Source of the DNA: Bacteroidota bacterium
Lineage (GTDB): Bacteria; Bacteroidota; Bacteroidia; Chitinophagales; Chitinophagaceae
Direction: 5' to 3'
NCBI GenBank assembly: GCA_022708055.1
Contig: JAKIZK010000001.1
Span: 40,716 to 104,715 of the forward strand
Length of the DNA: 64,000 nt
Shown piece by piece: positions 36,410 through 44,332 of the stretch (position 1 is its first letter; each line of letters starts with the position of its first letter). The notes below the pieces were generated by a model. That model did no database searches and was not told the DNA's origin. It saw nothing but the letters and a program-made list of their open reading frames with translations. The translations under genes were made by a program, and so were the position numbers.

Positions 36410-38359
36410 TTAAAATGCCTTTTTCTTCCAGCCATTATTGGCACGATCCCAATCGGGCAATTGCTTATCGGGGTCCAAAATCACTTCTTTAATTTCACTG
36501 GTTGTGTTTACGGTAAATGTCCACTCAGCCCCACGCTGCCATACTTCAACCGGCAAATTGATACGTTGCTCTTTTCCATTGCTTTCTTTTACCAAAACCG
36601 TTAATGGCATTACCATTTTATCCAGATTTTCAATGGTGATTTCAGCTCCATTTGCGGGTTTATTATCAATATAATTCACTTCTTTTACTGCTACATCATA
36701 TTTCCATGTGTTTAATACCCAGGCTCTCCAAAACCAACCCAAATCTTCTCCACTCACATTTTCCATAGTATGAAAGAAATCCCAGGGTGTAGGGTGCTTG
36801 AAAGCCCAACGTGCAATGTATTCTCTAAAGGCTGCATCAAATCGGTCTTTACCTAAAACCACATTGCGCAAAGCATCCAGCATCATTGAAGGTTTCAGAT
36901 AAGCGGCAACGCCTAAATTACTTTGTTGAATTACCTCAGGCACATTGTACAATCCATCCATGTGGTCGCCAAAAACATAACCTGTCATTGAAGCAGGATC
37001 GTCAAAAAAGCTGGCTTCATCAAACTCTCCTTTATTAAATGCCTTAGTAGAAAGGCCGTTGATGAAAGTATTAAAACCTTCATCCATCCACGCATATTTT
37101 CTTTCGTTGCTGCCAACAATCATGGGGAACCAGCTATGGCCAAATTCATGATCGGTAACACCCCAAAGACTGCTGCCACTAGAGCCGCTGCTGCAAAATA
37201 CAATGCCCGGATATTCCATACCGCCGACAATGCCCGCCACGTTGGTTGCTACCGGCCAGGGAAACTCATACCACATATTTGAATAATGCTCTATAGATCC
37301 TTTCACCATTTCGGTAGATCGTTGCCAGCCGTCCTTTTTAATGCTTTCAACAGGATAGGCACTAGCGGCCATTATTTTTTTGCCACTGGGCAGGTTAATT
37401 CTGGCTGCATCATATACAAATGCTTTTGAAGCGGCCCAGGCTACATCTCTTGTATTACTGATTTTAAATTTCCAGGTAATATTAGCTGTTTTGGGTCTTG
37501 AGTTGGGGTCAGTTACTTCTCTATCGCTGCGAATGGCAACTGTTTTATCGCTGTTTTTTGCTGCCTCCCATCTTTTCAGTTGATCTGAAGTAAAGCAATC
37601 CTGCGGGTTGGTCAGTTCGCCTGAACCTACTACAATCAAATTTGCAGGTGCTGTAATATTAAAATCAATATCTCCATACTCTAAATAAAACTCACCGGCT
37701 CCCAGGTAAGGTAATGTATTCCACCCTTGAATATCATCGTACACACAAAGGCGGGGAAACCATTGTGCTATTTCATAAATCCATCCGTTCTTTGTTTTTA
37801 GCCTGCCCATGCGGTCGGTACCATATTCGGGAACCGTAAAGTCAAATTGAATTTTCAGTTTTACTTTTCCGCCTGCTGTAGCCAATGCATCCTGCAACCA
37901 CACTTGCATGCGGGTATCGGTTATTGTATATTTTGGTGTATAGTTTTGTCCGTTATATTCAACCGATATTGATTTAATAACATCGCCATTTGTAAATTTA
38001 GCATTAGCCCAACGGCCACCTGTTTCTGTTGTAGTGGCGCTGGCTCTTGAATCTTTTTTATAAATATTTTGATCCAATTGCAGCCAGAGAAATTTTAGCT
38101 TATCCGGACTGTTGTTAGTATAAGTTATTTCCACATTTCCATTGATGCCATGATTAGCGGTATCTAAAGTGGCATTTATTGAATAGTCGGCACGGTTTTG
38201 CCAATACTTAGGACCCGGCTCGCCGCTGGCACTTCTAAAATCGTTGCCGGGATAAGGATAAAACTGCGGATTGAACGCCTCTCGTTGATCATACTTGCTT
38301 TGTGCAAACAAACTAACACTAATCAAAAAGGTACAAAAACCAAGAAATAATTTCTTCAT
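36410..38359 (-). CDS. Secreted M1 family metallopeptidase
   Basis: The product from the ATG at 38359 has 649 residues. It begins with a signal peptide (KKLFLGFCTFLISVSLFAQ), then the M1 N-terminal beta domain (ATLDTANHGINGNVEITYTN) and the catalytic domain with HEFGHSWFP and the downstream Glu in WMDEGFNTF. It lacks the T9SS sorting tail of the neighbouring M1 gene and is therefore probably periplasmic. The open frame extends to 38416, but the signal peptide sets the start. It likely trims N-terminal residues from peptides. Confidence 0.92.
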   Translation of the reverse strand: MKKLFLGFCTFLISVSLFAQSKYDQREAFNPQFYPYPGNDFRSASGEPGPKYWQNRADYSINATLDTANHGINGNVEITYTNNSPDKLKFLWLQLDQNIYKKDSRASATTTETGGRWANAKFTNGDVIKSISVEYNGQNYTPKYTITDTRMQVWLQDALATAGGKVKLKIQFDFTVPEYGTDRMGRLKTKNGWIYEIAQWFPRLCVYDDIQGWNTLPYLGAGEFYLEYGDIDFNITAPANLIVVGSGELTNPQDCFTSDQLKRWEAAKNSDKTVAIRSDREVTDPNSRPKTANITWKFKISNTRDVAWAASKAFVYDAARINLPSGKKIMAASAYPVESIKKDGWQRSTEMVKGSIEHYSNMWYEFPWPVATNVAGIVGGMEYPGIVFCSSGSSGSSLWGVTDHEFGHSWFPMIVGSNERKYAWMDEGFNTFINGLSTKAFNKGEFDEASFFDDPASMTGYVFGDHMDGLYNVPEVIQQSNLGVAAYLKPSMMLDALRNVVLGKDRFDAAFREYIARWAFKHPTPWDFFHTMENVSGEDLGWFWRAWVLNTWKYDVAVKEVNYIDNKPANGAEITIENLDKMVMPLTVLVKESNGKEQRINLPVEVWQRGAEWTFTVNTTSEIKEVILDPDKQLPDWDRANNGWKKKAF

Positions 38360-38508
38360 AATTAAAAACGGTTTAAAATGGAAAGATAGCCGAAAAGTAG
38401 CCAGGGTTGTAACCATTCACAATTTATTTACAATACTTTATAACAATTGTATCCATAATATAGATTTTCGCTTATTATTTTTTAATGGTGTCAAAACTGC
38501 AAAAAAAA

Positions 38509-39255
38509 TTATTGAAATTGTGCTTCGGCAATGGAAACACTTTCGGGCTTACCTACATCTACTAACCTATCGCCGCTGTGATTGTAACCCAAAATGGTCT
38601 GCTCCTTTGCCAATTTGAGATATACATCAATCAATGAAAATTTATGAGCAAACCCATGTGATTTCATCAGGTGAAAAATCTCATATTCAAAAACAACCAC
38701 GCAGCTATAGGCAAATGATTGCAGATGATTCCCAGACAGGGCAATTTTTTCTTCACCGGTTTTATTATTTCGCCAGCCACAAAGTCGCATATTTTCGTTG
38801 AACAATAAATTGCGTGAAGATGTACGATTGGTAACACCAAATGTAATCAGTGGCCGATGCAAATCGTGGTAGAGAAGTAATTTATAAATATCTAAATCGG
38901 TAAGTATATCCACATTGCAACTAATGAAACGCTGCCCGGGTGTAAATAACGATTTGGCATGAAGCAGGCCGCCACCGGTTTCCAATACATTTTGACGTTC
39001 GTCACTTATCATTACATTGCTACCCCATCCATTATTTTCTTTCACAGCTGCTTCTATCTGCGCTGCAAAATGATGCACATTCACAATCACATCCGTTACG
39101 CCATAAGATTGCAGGTATTCAATATTTCTTTGTAGCAACGATTTGCCATTCACCATTGCCAAAGCCTTAGGATGCTTATCTGTCCAGGGCTTGAATCTGG
39201 TACCCAATCCGGCCGAAAAAATAATAGCCTTTGTAACTTTTAACTCCTTACTCAT
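38509..39255 (-). CDS. MurU-like nucleotidyltransferase (N-acetylmuramate-1-phosphate uridylyltransferase candidate)
   Basis: The 248-residue protein is a GT-A-type sugar nucleotidyltransferase. Its start has the activator-binding IIFSAGLGTRFKPWTDKHPKAL with the G-x-G-T-R motif, followed by NCVD-type NVDILTDLD and ALSGNHLQSFAYSCVVVFE. The size and the split motifs fit MurU, which makes UDP-MurNAc from MurNAc-1-phosphate in a peptidoglycan-recycling route that bypasses fosfomycin-sensitive synthesis. The main support is the upstream gene on the same strand, an AmgK-like kinase, which would supply the sugar phosphate. An RfbA/GlmU-like sugar role is the alternative. Confidence 0.72.
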   Translation of the reverse strand: MSKELKVTKAIIFSAGLGTRFKPWTDKHPKALAMVNGKSLLQRNIEYLQSYGVTDVIVNVHHFAAQIEAAVKENNGWGSNVMISDERQNVLETGGGLLHAKSLFTPGQRFISCNVDILTDLDIYKLLLYHDLHRPLITFGVTNRTSSRNLLFNENMRLCGWRNNKTGEEKIALSGNHLQSFAYSCVVVFEYEIFHLMKSHGFAHKFSLIDVYLKLAKEQTILGYNHSGDRLVDVGKPESVSIAEAQFQ

Positions 39256-39277
39256 GTTTTAATAAAATATCATTATC

Positions 39278-39356
39278 CCTCAATCTTAACCTCAACCTAA
39301 ACCTAAACCTCAACCTAAATCTCAACCTCAACCTCAATCTAAATCCTCAACCTCCA
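39278..39356. repeat. Telomere-like hexamer repeat, consensus YCTMAA
   Basis: Eleven hexamers run in register from 39278 to 39343, mostly CCTCAA and CCTAAA with a few TCTCAA, TCTAAA and TCTTAA. After one extra T two more units follow (39345-39356). On the minus strand this reads as GGTTGA/GGTTTA units, that is regular GG pairs spaced by four bases. It fills the gap between the AmgK-RapZ stop and the MurU-like start, so it would be in the mRNA leader of the second gene. Confidence 0.85.
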
Positions 39357-39360
39357 CCTT

Positions 39361-40827
39361 CTACCTTCCCCCCTCCAGCTCATTCACCCAATTTTTTTCA
39401 TCCTGCACTAAATGTCGCAGTTCCACTTTTACTTTAAATTTATTTTTTAAATGTCTTGCCATTGCATCTGCCGCATACACACTACGATGCTGGCCTCCGG
39501 TACAGCCAAAGCTCACCATCAGGCTTTCAAAATCTCTTTGAATATATGCCTCCACTGTGGTATCTACAATATCAAAAACACTGTTTAGAAATTCGGGCAT
39601 CTTGGTTTGTTGTTCCAAAAAATCTTTTACTTCTTTATCTCTTCCGGTTTGTGTTTTCATACTTTCAATGCGTCCGGGGTTGAGAATACCGCGACAGTCA
39701 AACACAAAGCCGCCGCCGTTGCCGCTATTATCCTTTGGCATTTCTTTGCGATAAGAAAAACTACACACTTTTACAACCAAAAGAGTTTTTTCGGTAGCTT
39801 GGGTGGGTGTAAACAGTTGAACGACTTCATCGGCAACACAAATGTCCAGTACTTTTCTAAACTCGGGAACCGAAATACCCACGCTTTGATGGTTGAAAAA
39901 TTCTTTCAAATTAGTTAATGCAAGCGGAATACTGGTAAGAAACTGTGCCTTTCGTTCAAACAATCCACGAAAACCATAGGCACCCAATACTTGTAAAAGC
40001 CGTATGAGTACATAACCGTTGTACTGACTGCGAAAAACATTGCGATCAATACGATTGCCGGTAAAGTTTTCAAAACTGTCCATATAATCTTCCAGCAATT
40101 TATTCTTCCATTCATCAGGAAGATTGGCTCTGGCCTGCCATAGCATGGAGGCAACGTCGTATTGTGGTGCGCCCTTCATTCCACCCTGGTAGTCGATAAA
40201 GTGTGGCGAGCCGTCTTTTTCAATCATAATATTCCGGCTTTGAAAATCGCGGAACATAAAAAATTTATATTCGGTATGTGTCAGGTAATTGCTCAGCGCT
40301 TCAAAATCGTCAATCAGTTTTTGCTTATCGTAGGGCTTTCGCAATGCGTCTAAAAAATAATATTTGAAATACAACAAATCGGCCATGATGGCCTGCTTGC
40401 CAAATTCTTTATTGGTAAGACATTGGTTATAGTCGAGCCCTTCGTCTCCTTTCACTTGCAGCCGTGCCAACTCCGTGAGACTATTTTTAAAAAGGTTATA
40501 CACTTCATCGCAAAAACCTTTTGCTTCCAGATGATTGAGCAGCGACACTTCACCAAAATCCTGTTGCAGATAATACTGCCTGTCTTCACTTACAACAAAA
40601 ATTTCAGGTATCGCCAGATTGCATTTTTTAAAATGGTCACTGAAATAAATAAATGCATTATTCTCCGGAACATTGGCTCCGTAAGTGCCTATAACCGTTT
40701 CCGATTTGCCATGTAACCTGAAGTAGCGCCTTTCGCTGCCGCTTTGCGGAAGCATATCAACCGAAACCGGTGCTATTCCTTTCCATTGCGTATAAAGTGT
40801 GCTGATAGAATCAATAAGATGCTGCAT
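39361..40827 (-). CDS. AmgK-like sugar kinase fused to a RapZ C-terminal domain
   Basis: The 488-residue protein has two parts. The first about 330 residues are an APH-type phosphotransferase: MLPQSGSERRYFRL, then the catalytic loop FRDFQSRNIMI and metal motif HFIDYQGG. This is the family of AmgK, which phosphorylates the anomeric OH of MurNAc and GlcNAc. The last about 135 residues match the RapZ C-terminal domain: VCSFSYRKEMP, GFVFDCRGILNPGR, and VSFGCTGGQHRSVYAADAMA. RapZ's own N-terminal P-loop domain is absent. In E. coli that C-terminal part binds glucosamine-6-phosphate and the RNA partner. The start MQHLIDSIS (40827) is backed by a -7 box 4 nt upstream; the frame is open to 40854. Confidence 0.82.
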   Translation of the reverse strand: MQHLIDSISTLYTQWKGIAPVSVDMLPQSGSERRYFRLHGKSETVIGTYGANVPENNAFIYFSDHFKKCNLAIPEIFVVSEDRQYYLQQDFGEVSLLNHLEAKGFCDEVYNLFKNSLTELARLQVKGDEGLDYNQCLTNKEFGKQAIMADLLYFKYYFLDALRKPYDKQKLIDDFEALSNYLTHTEYKFFMFRDFQSRNIMIEKDGSPHFIDYQGGMKGAPQYDVASMLWQARANLPDEWKNKLLEDYMDSFENFTGNRIDRNVFRSQYNGYVLIRLLQVLGAYGFRGLFERKAQFLTSIPLALTNLKEFFNHQSVGISVPEFRKVLDICVADEVVQLFTPTQATEKTLLVVKVCSFSYRKEMPKDNSGNGGGFVFDCRGILNPGRIESMKTQTGRDKEVKDFLEQQTKMPEFLNSVFDIVDTTVEAYIQRDFESLMVSFGCTGGQHRSVYAADAMARHLKNKFKVKVELRHLVQDEKNWVNELEGGR

Positions 40828-40831
40828 ATAG

Positions 40832-40839
40832 CAAAAGTA
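40832..40839 (-). promoter_or_regulatory. -7 box TACTTTTG before the AmgK-RapZ gene
   Basis: On the minus strand TACTTTTG matches TAnnTTTG exactly and is followed by C, 4 nt before the ATG at 40827. It lies inside the longer possible frame and supports the shorter start. Confidence 0.5.
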
Positions 40840-40962
40840 AATAACCAAAGGCAAATTGAAGATTTAAGTGCATTATGACGAGATATTACAAACCTGATAA
40901 TCTGGAAATTATACACTGCGAACTTCGGCCCATCACATTTATTTACGAGCAAAAAAAAACTT

Positions 40963-40990
40963 TGTAACCTTTTTACTTCTCGGCTACTCT
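40963..40990 (+). promoter_or_regulatory. ECF-type promoter candidate before the paralogue pair
   Basis: TGTAACCTTTT (40963-40973) followed by TCGGCTA (40980-40986) resembles ECF sigma promoters, which have a GTAAC-type -35 and a CGTC/TCGnCTA-type -10. It lies about 40 nt before the ATG at 41028. An ECF sigma gene is the third gene of the same unit, so self-control is plausible. Confidence 0.45.
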
Positions 40991-41027
40991 ATTGGTTTAT
41001 TATAAAACCTAAACTTCAAAAAATATC

Positions 41028-41795
41028 ATGAAAAAGATTCTGTTTTCGGTGGTACTGTTTACCACCTTGCTCGTAAGCAACTATGCTTTTGCCTGCGATA
41101 AATGCGGCAAGGAAGACCCAAAAACACAGTTGTATGGGGCAATGCAAAAATTGTGGAACGAACACATGCAATGGACTTTTGCCACGGTGGATGCCTTTTT
41201 CCACAACCCAAAAGGTCTGGATGCACAACTTAACAGGCTATTACAAAATCAAAAAGACATTGGCAACGCCATCATTCCCTTTTATGGTGAAGCTGCAGGT
41301 AAACAATTAAGCCAACTGCTTACTGTACATATTCAGGAAGCGGTACCGGTGCTTACTGCCGCCAAAAACAATGATCAGCCCGGCTTAAAAAAAGCACTTG
41401 ACGACTGGTATGTCAATGCGCAGGAGATTGCAGATTTTCTGGCAAAAGCAAACGCAAACTGGAAGCAGGAAGATCTGCGCCAGATGATGAAAGCACATAT
41501 TGACCAGACAACGGCTTATGCTGTTGACCTGCTCAAAAACGATTATACAAATGCCATAACAAAATTTGACGAAGCCAGCGGACACATGAACATGATGTCT
41601 GCGGCGCTTGCAGCAGGTATTATCAAGCAATTTCCTGACAAATTCAAGACTAGTAAAAAATTAAAAAATATAATTCTTAACCAAATAAAAAACACAGATT
41701 ATGATTACTACAAACATTTCGTTGAAAAAAACAGGAATCATCCTGAGATTATTCAGCATCGCTTTAGTATTGTTTACTTTTTTGCAAAGCTGTAA
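41028..41795 (+). CDS. Secreted helical protein of an uncharacterised family, with an abnormal C-terminal extension
   Basis: The 255-residue product has a signal peptide (KKILFSVVLFTTLLVSNYAFA) then a helical domain with repeated His: LWNEHMQWTFATVDAFF, LLTVHIQEAVPVL, MMKAHIDQTT. The domain ends in GIIKQFPDKF at residue 206, which is where the paralogue at 41701-42366 ends. Here the frame instead reads on for 49 lysine- and asparagine-rich residues and overlaps the next gene by 95 nt in another frame. A lost stop codon or a frameshift just after KF would explain this. I recall the family from Firmicutes and others as hypothetical proteins; no function is known to me. Metal or haem binding by the His is only a guess. 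Confidence 0.7.
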   Translation: MKKILFSVVLFTTLLVSNYAFACDKCGKEDPKTQLYGAMQKLWNEHMQWTFATVDAFFHNPKGLDAQLNRLLQNQKDIGNAIIPFYGEAAGKQLSQLLTVHIQEAVPVLTAAKNNDQPGLKKALDDWYVNAQEIADFLAKANANWKQEDLRQMMKAHIDQTTAYAVDLLKNDYTNAITKFDEASGHMNMMSAALAAGIIKQFPDKFKTSKKLKNIILNQIKNTDYDYYKHFVEKNRNHPEIIQHRFSIVYFFAKL

Positions 41796-42366
41796 AAAAG
41801 ACAGTGTAGCACCCAATCCGCTTACCAGCGATAAATACCGTGAACTTGATAATGCTATGCACAAGTTATGGGCCGATCACATGCAATACACTTACCTCAC
41901 AGTAGATGCATTTTTCAATAACAACACAGCACTCAATGCGCAATTGGCCAGATTGCTCAAAAATCAGGAGGATATTGGCGCTGCTATTGTTCCTTACTAT
42001 GGTCAGGCTGCCGGCGATCAACTTACTACTTTATTGAAAGGCCACATCAACGGAGCTGTGCCGGTACTTACAGCAGCCAAAAATGGAGACCAGGCTGCAT
42101 TGGATGCAGCTGTGGCCAATTGGAGACAAAACGGAAAAGAAATAGCAGATTTTCTTTCTGCAGCCAATCCCGCAAACTGGGAGCAAGGCCATATGCGTAT
42201 GCACATGGATGACCATCTTACAAAAACGATCACCTATTCTGTTGATTTGCTGCAAAAAAACTATACAAAAGCTTCAACTGATTATGATGCAGCTTTTCAA
42301 GATATGATGCATTTCGCTGCTTCATTGTCCGAAGGAATTGCCAAGCAGTTTCCAGATAAGTTTTAA
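41701..42366 (+). CDS. Lipoprotein paralogue of the preceding gene (uncharacterised His-containing helical family)
   Basis: The 221-residue protein has a signal peptide with lipobox LQSC (Cys near residue 31) and then the same domain as the upstream gene: LWADHMQYTYLTVDAFF, NQEDIGAAIVPYYGQAAGDQL, HINGAVPVLTAAKNGDQ, EIADFLSAANPANWEQGHM and the closing GIAKQFPDKF. The pair is a tandem duplication in which one copy became a lipoprotein and the other has a plain signal peptide. The start lies inside the 3' extension of the upstream frame. The ECF sigma gene follows after 47 nt. Confidence 0.75.
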   Translation: MITTNISLKKTGIILRLFSIALVLFTFLQSCKKDSVAPNPLTSDKYRELDNAMHKLWADHMQYTYLTVDAFFNNNTALNAQLARLLKNQEDIGAAIVPYYGQAAGDQLTTLLKGHINGAVPVLTAAKNGDQAALDAAVANWRQNGKEIADFLSAANPANWEQGHMRMHMDDHLTKTITYSVDLLQKNYTKASTDYDAAFQDMMHFAASLSEGIAKQFPDKF

Positions 42367-42413
42367 TTGAATGACAGTATCGGCCTAAACAAAATTTTGT
42401 ACCTTAGTTAGTA

Positions 42414-43064
42414 ATGGAAACAATAGAAAAGCTAACCGAGAACGAAATTATTCACAGGGTATTAAATGGAGAAAAACCGCTTTACGAAATTATCGTAAGG
42501 CGGTTTAATCCTTTGCTCTATAAAATAGGGAGGTCGTACAACTATAATCATGAAGACACACAGGACCTGATGCAGGATACTTATATTGACGCTTATCGCA
42601 GCCTATCACAATTTGAGCAGCGAGCCGATTTTAAAACCTGGATCTTTCGAATCATGCTGAATAACTGCTATAGAAAAAAACAAAAATCTAGTTTTAAAAA
42701 TGAGGTGAACACCGATTCTTTAACCGAAAATGCAAAGCCGATGTTTTCAAACGCAATCCCCGACGCTAAAAAAGATATCAACAATAACGAACTGGGGCAT
42801 GTAATTGAAAATGCCCTTGTCGCTTTGCCTGAAGAATATCGTATGGTATTTTCATTAAGAGAGATGAATGGACTGAATGTAGCGGAAACAGCAGCTTTGT
42901 TGGGCATAAGCGAAGCCAATGTAAAAGTAAGACTAAACAGAGCAAAAGCGATGTTGCGTAAAGCTGTTGAACAGGCTTACCATCCTGAAGATATTTTTGA
43001 ATTCAATTTAAAATACTGTAATCCATTAACGGAAAAGGTGATGAAGCGAATTGATGAGCTTTAG
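42414..43064 (+). CDS. ECF RNA polymerase sigma factor
   Basis: The 216-residue protein has sigma region 2 (FNPLLYKIGRSYNYNHEDT, LMQDTYIDAYRSLSQFEQRA, KTWIFRIMLNNCYRKKQ) and region 4 (LPEEYRMVFSLREMNGLNV, ETAALLGISEANVKVRLNRA). A tail of about 30 residues after region 4 contains YHPEDIFEFNLKYCNPLTE. No anti-sigma gene is next to it; the next gene is an AraC regulator with its own promoter. It follows the paralogue pair closely and may control them through the ECF-type promoter at 40963-40990. A near-match -7 box TACCTTAG ends 6 nt before its own ATG. Confidence 0.9.
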   Translation: METIEKLTENEIIHRVLNGEKPLYEIIVRRFNPLLYKIGRSYNYNHEDTQDLMQDTYIDAYRSLSQFEQRADFKTWIFRIMLNNCYRKKQKSSFKNEVNTDSLTENAKPMFSNAIPDAKKDINNNELGHVIENALVALPEEYRMVFSLREMNGLNVAETAALLGISEANVKVRLNRAKAMLRKAVEQAYHPEDIFEFNLKYCNPLTEKVMKRIDEL

Positions 43065-43207
43065 TGTTAGGTTTCAGTTATTACTGTTGACTTTCATAGT
43101 TCAATTTTTTTCGAAATAAATCTGTTGACAAATGCCATGATTTGTGGCAAATGAAAAATGAATTGGCTATTTTAGTGTCAATTTAATATTGCACATTTCC
43201 TTTTCAG

Positions 43208-44233
43208 ATGAGTACTTCTTTTCTCTTACTTTTCTTTTTTAGCGCTTTAGGCGCCTTCAACGGTTTTGTACTCTCTGTATATATTGCCACGCAATCCCAT
43301 AAGAAAGCATTTGCCAACTATTTTTTATCCCTGCTGCTTTTTGTATTAAGTATTCGCATTGCCAAGTCAGTATTTTTTTACTTCAATCCTTCTTTGGCAA
43401 ATATTTTTATTCAAATCGGGCTTTCTGCCTGTATCTTAATTGGCCCTTTTTTATTCTTATATTTAAAATCCATTTTTGAAGAAAGAAAGCCCGGCTGGAT
43501 ACTTCATGTAATTCCCTTTTTGGCTGCTATTACCCTTCTGGGATTTCTTTATCCTTATGTTGCCCATCGCACCTTGTGGAGCAGATGGATAGTAAAGGCA
43601 ATTTACCTGCAATGGCTTTTATATTTGATTGCATCATTTAGATATATAAAACCCATAACTCAAAAACTATTAAAAAAGGAGCCAATCAATAAACTGGAAA
43701 TCTGGCAACTCAGCATTTTTGGAGGTGTATTTGCTATCTGGCTTGCATATAATTTGGCGCCTTATACATCTTATATTTTAGGAGCCGTTTCTTTTACTTT
43801 TATTTTATACTTAATTGTATTGCTGCTTCTTTTTAAGAAAGATACATCGGCAAGTTTTAGTCAGGAAAAATACAAAAACAAAGAAATTAGCCCCGATACC
43901 CAAAAGCACATAGCCCAAAAACTAACTTTGATTACCGAAAAGGAGCTTTATCTTAATCCTGATTTTTCATTAGAAATGGCTTCAAAGGAACTAAACATTT
44001 CCAAACACATTTTATCGCAATATGTAAATGAAGTATTGGGCAAATCATTTTCCACACTTATCAAAGAATACAGGGTTGAAAAAGCTAAACAGCTAATCGT
44101 AAATGATAAAAATTTTACAATGGAAGGCCTGGGATATGATAGTGGCTTCAGTTCAAAATCAACATTTTTCATAGCTTTTAAAGCTATTACAGGATTAACA
44201 CCGGCTGAATTTCAAAAACAAAATGCCAAATAA
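43208..44233 (+). CDS. AraC family regulator with an N-terminal membrane domain
   Basis: The 341-residue protein has about six to seven membrane helices in the first 210 residues and an AraC-type helix-turn-helix domain in the last 110 (FSLEMASKELNISKHILSQYV, FSTLIKEYRVEKAKQLI, TMEGLGYDSGFSSKSTFFIAFK, AITGLTPAEFQ). Such membrane-bound AraC proteins are common in Bacteroidota; they probably sense a signal at the membrane. A possible promoter, TTTG (43141-43144), 23 nt, TATTTTAG (43168-43175), lies upstream. The next gene, a DJ-1/NTF2 fusion, follows on the same strand and may be its target. Confidence 0.88.
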   Translation: MSTSFLLLFFFSALGAFNGFVLSVYIATQSHKKAFANYFLSLLLFVLSIRIAKSVFFYFNPSLANIFIQIGLSACILIGPFLFLYLKSIFEERKPGWILHVIPFLAAITLLGFLYPYVAHRTLWSRWIVKAIYLQWLLYLIASFRYIKPITQKLLKKEPINKLEIWQLSIFGGVFAIWLAYNLAPYTSYILGAVSFTFILYLIVLLLLFKKDTSASFSQEKYKNKEISPDTQKHIAQKLTLITEKELYLNPDFSLEMASKELNISKHILSQYVNEVLGKSFSTLIKEYRVEKAKQLIVNDKNFTMEGLGYDSGFSSKSTFFIAFKAITGLTPAEFQKQNAK

Positions 44234-44332
44234 GTGCGGTTTTATAAACTAAAACCATCTTATTATATACTAAAACTCCTTTCTTATCTCTCTGCCCGAT
44301 ATTTACACCCTATTTGTATTAAAACTTCAAAA

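Noticed and set aside
39278..39356. The hexamer repeat as a CRISPR array
   Set aside because: Units are six bases long with no spacers and there are no cas genes nearby.
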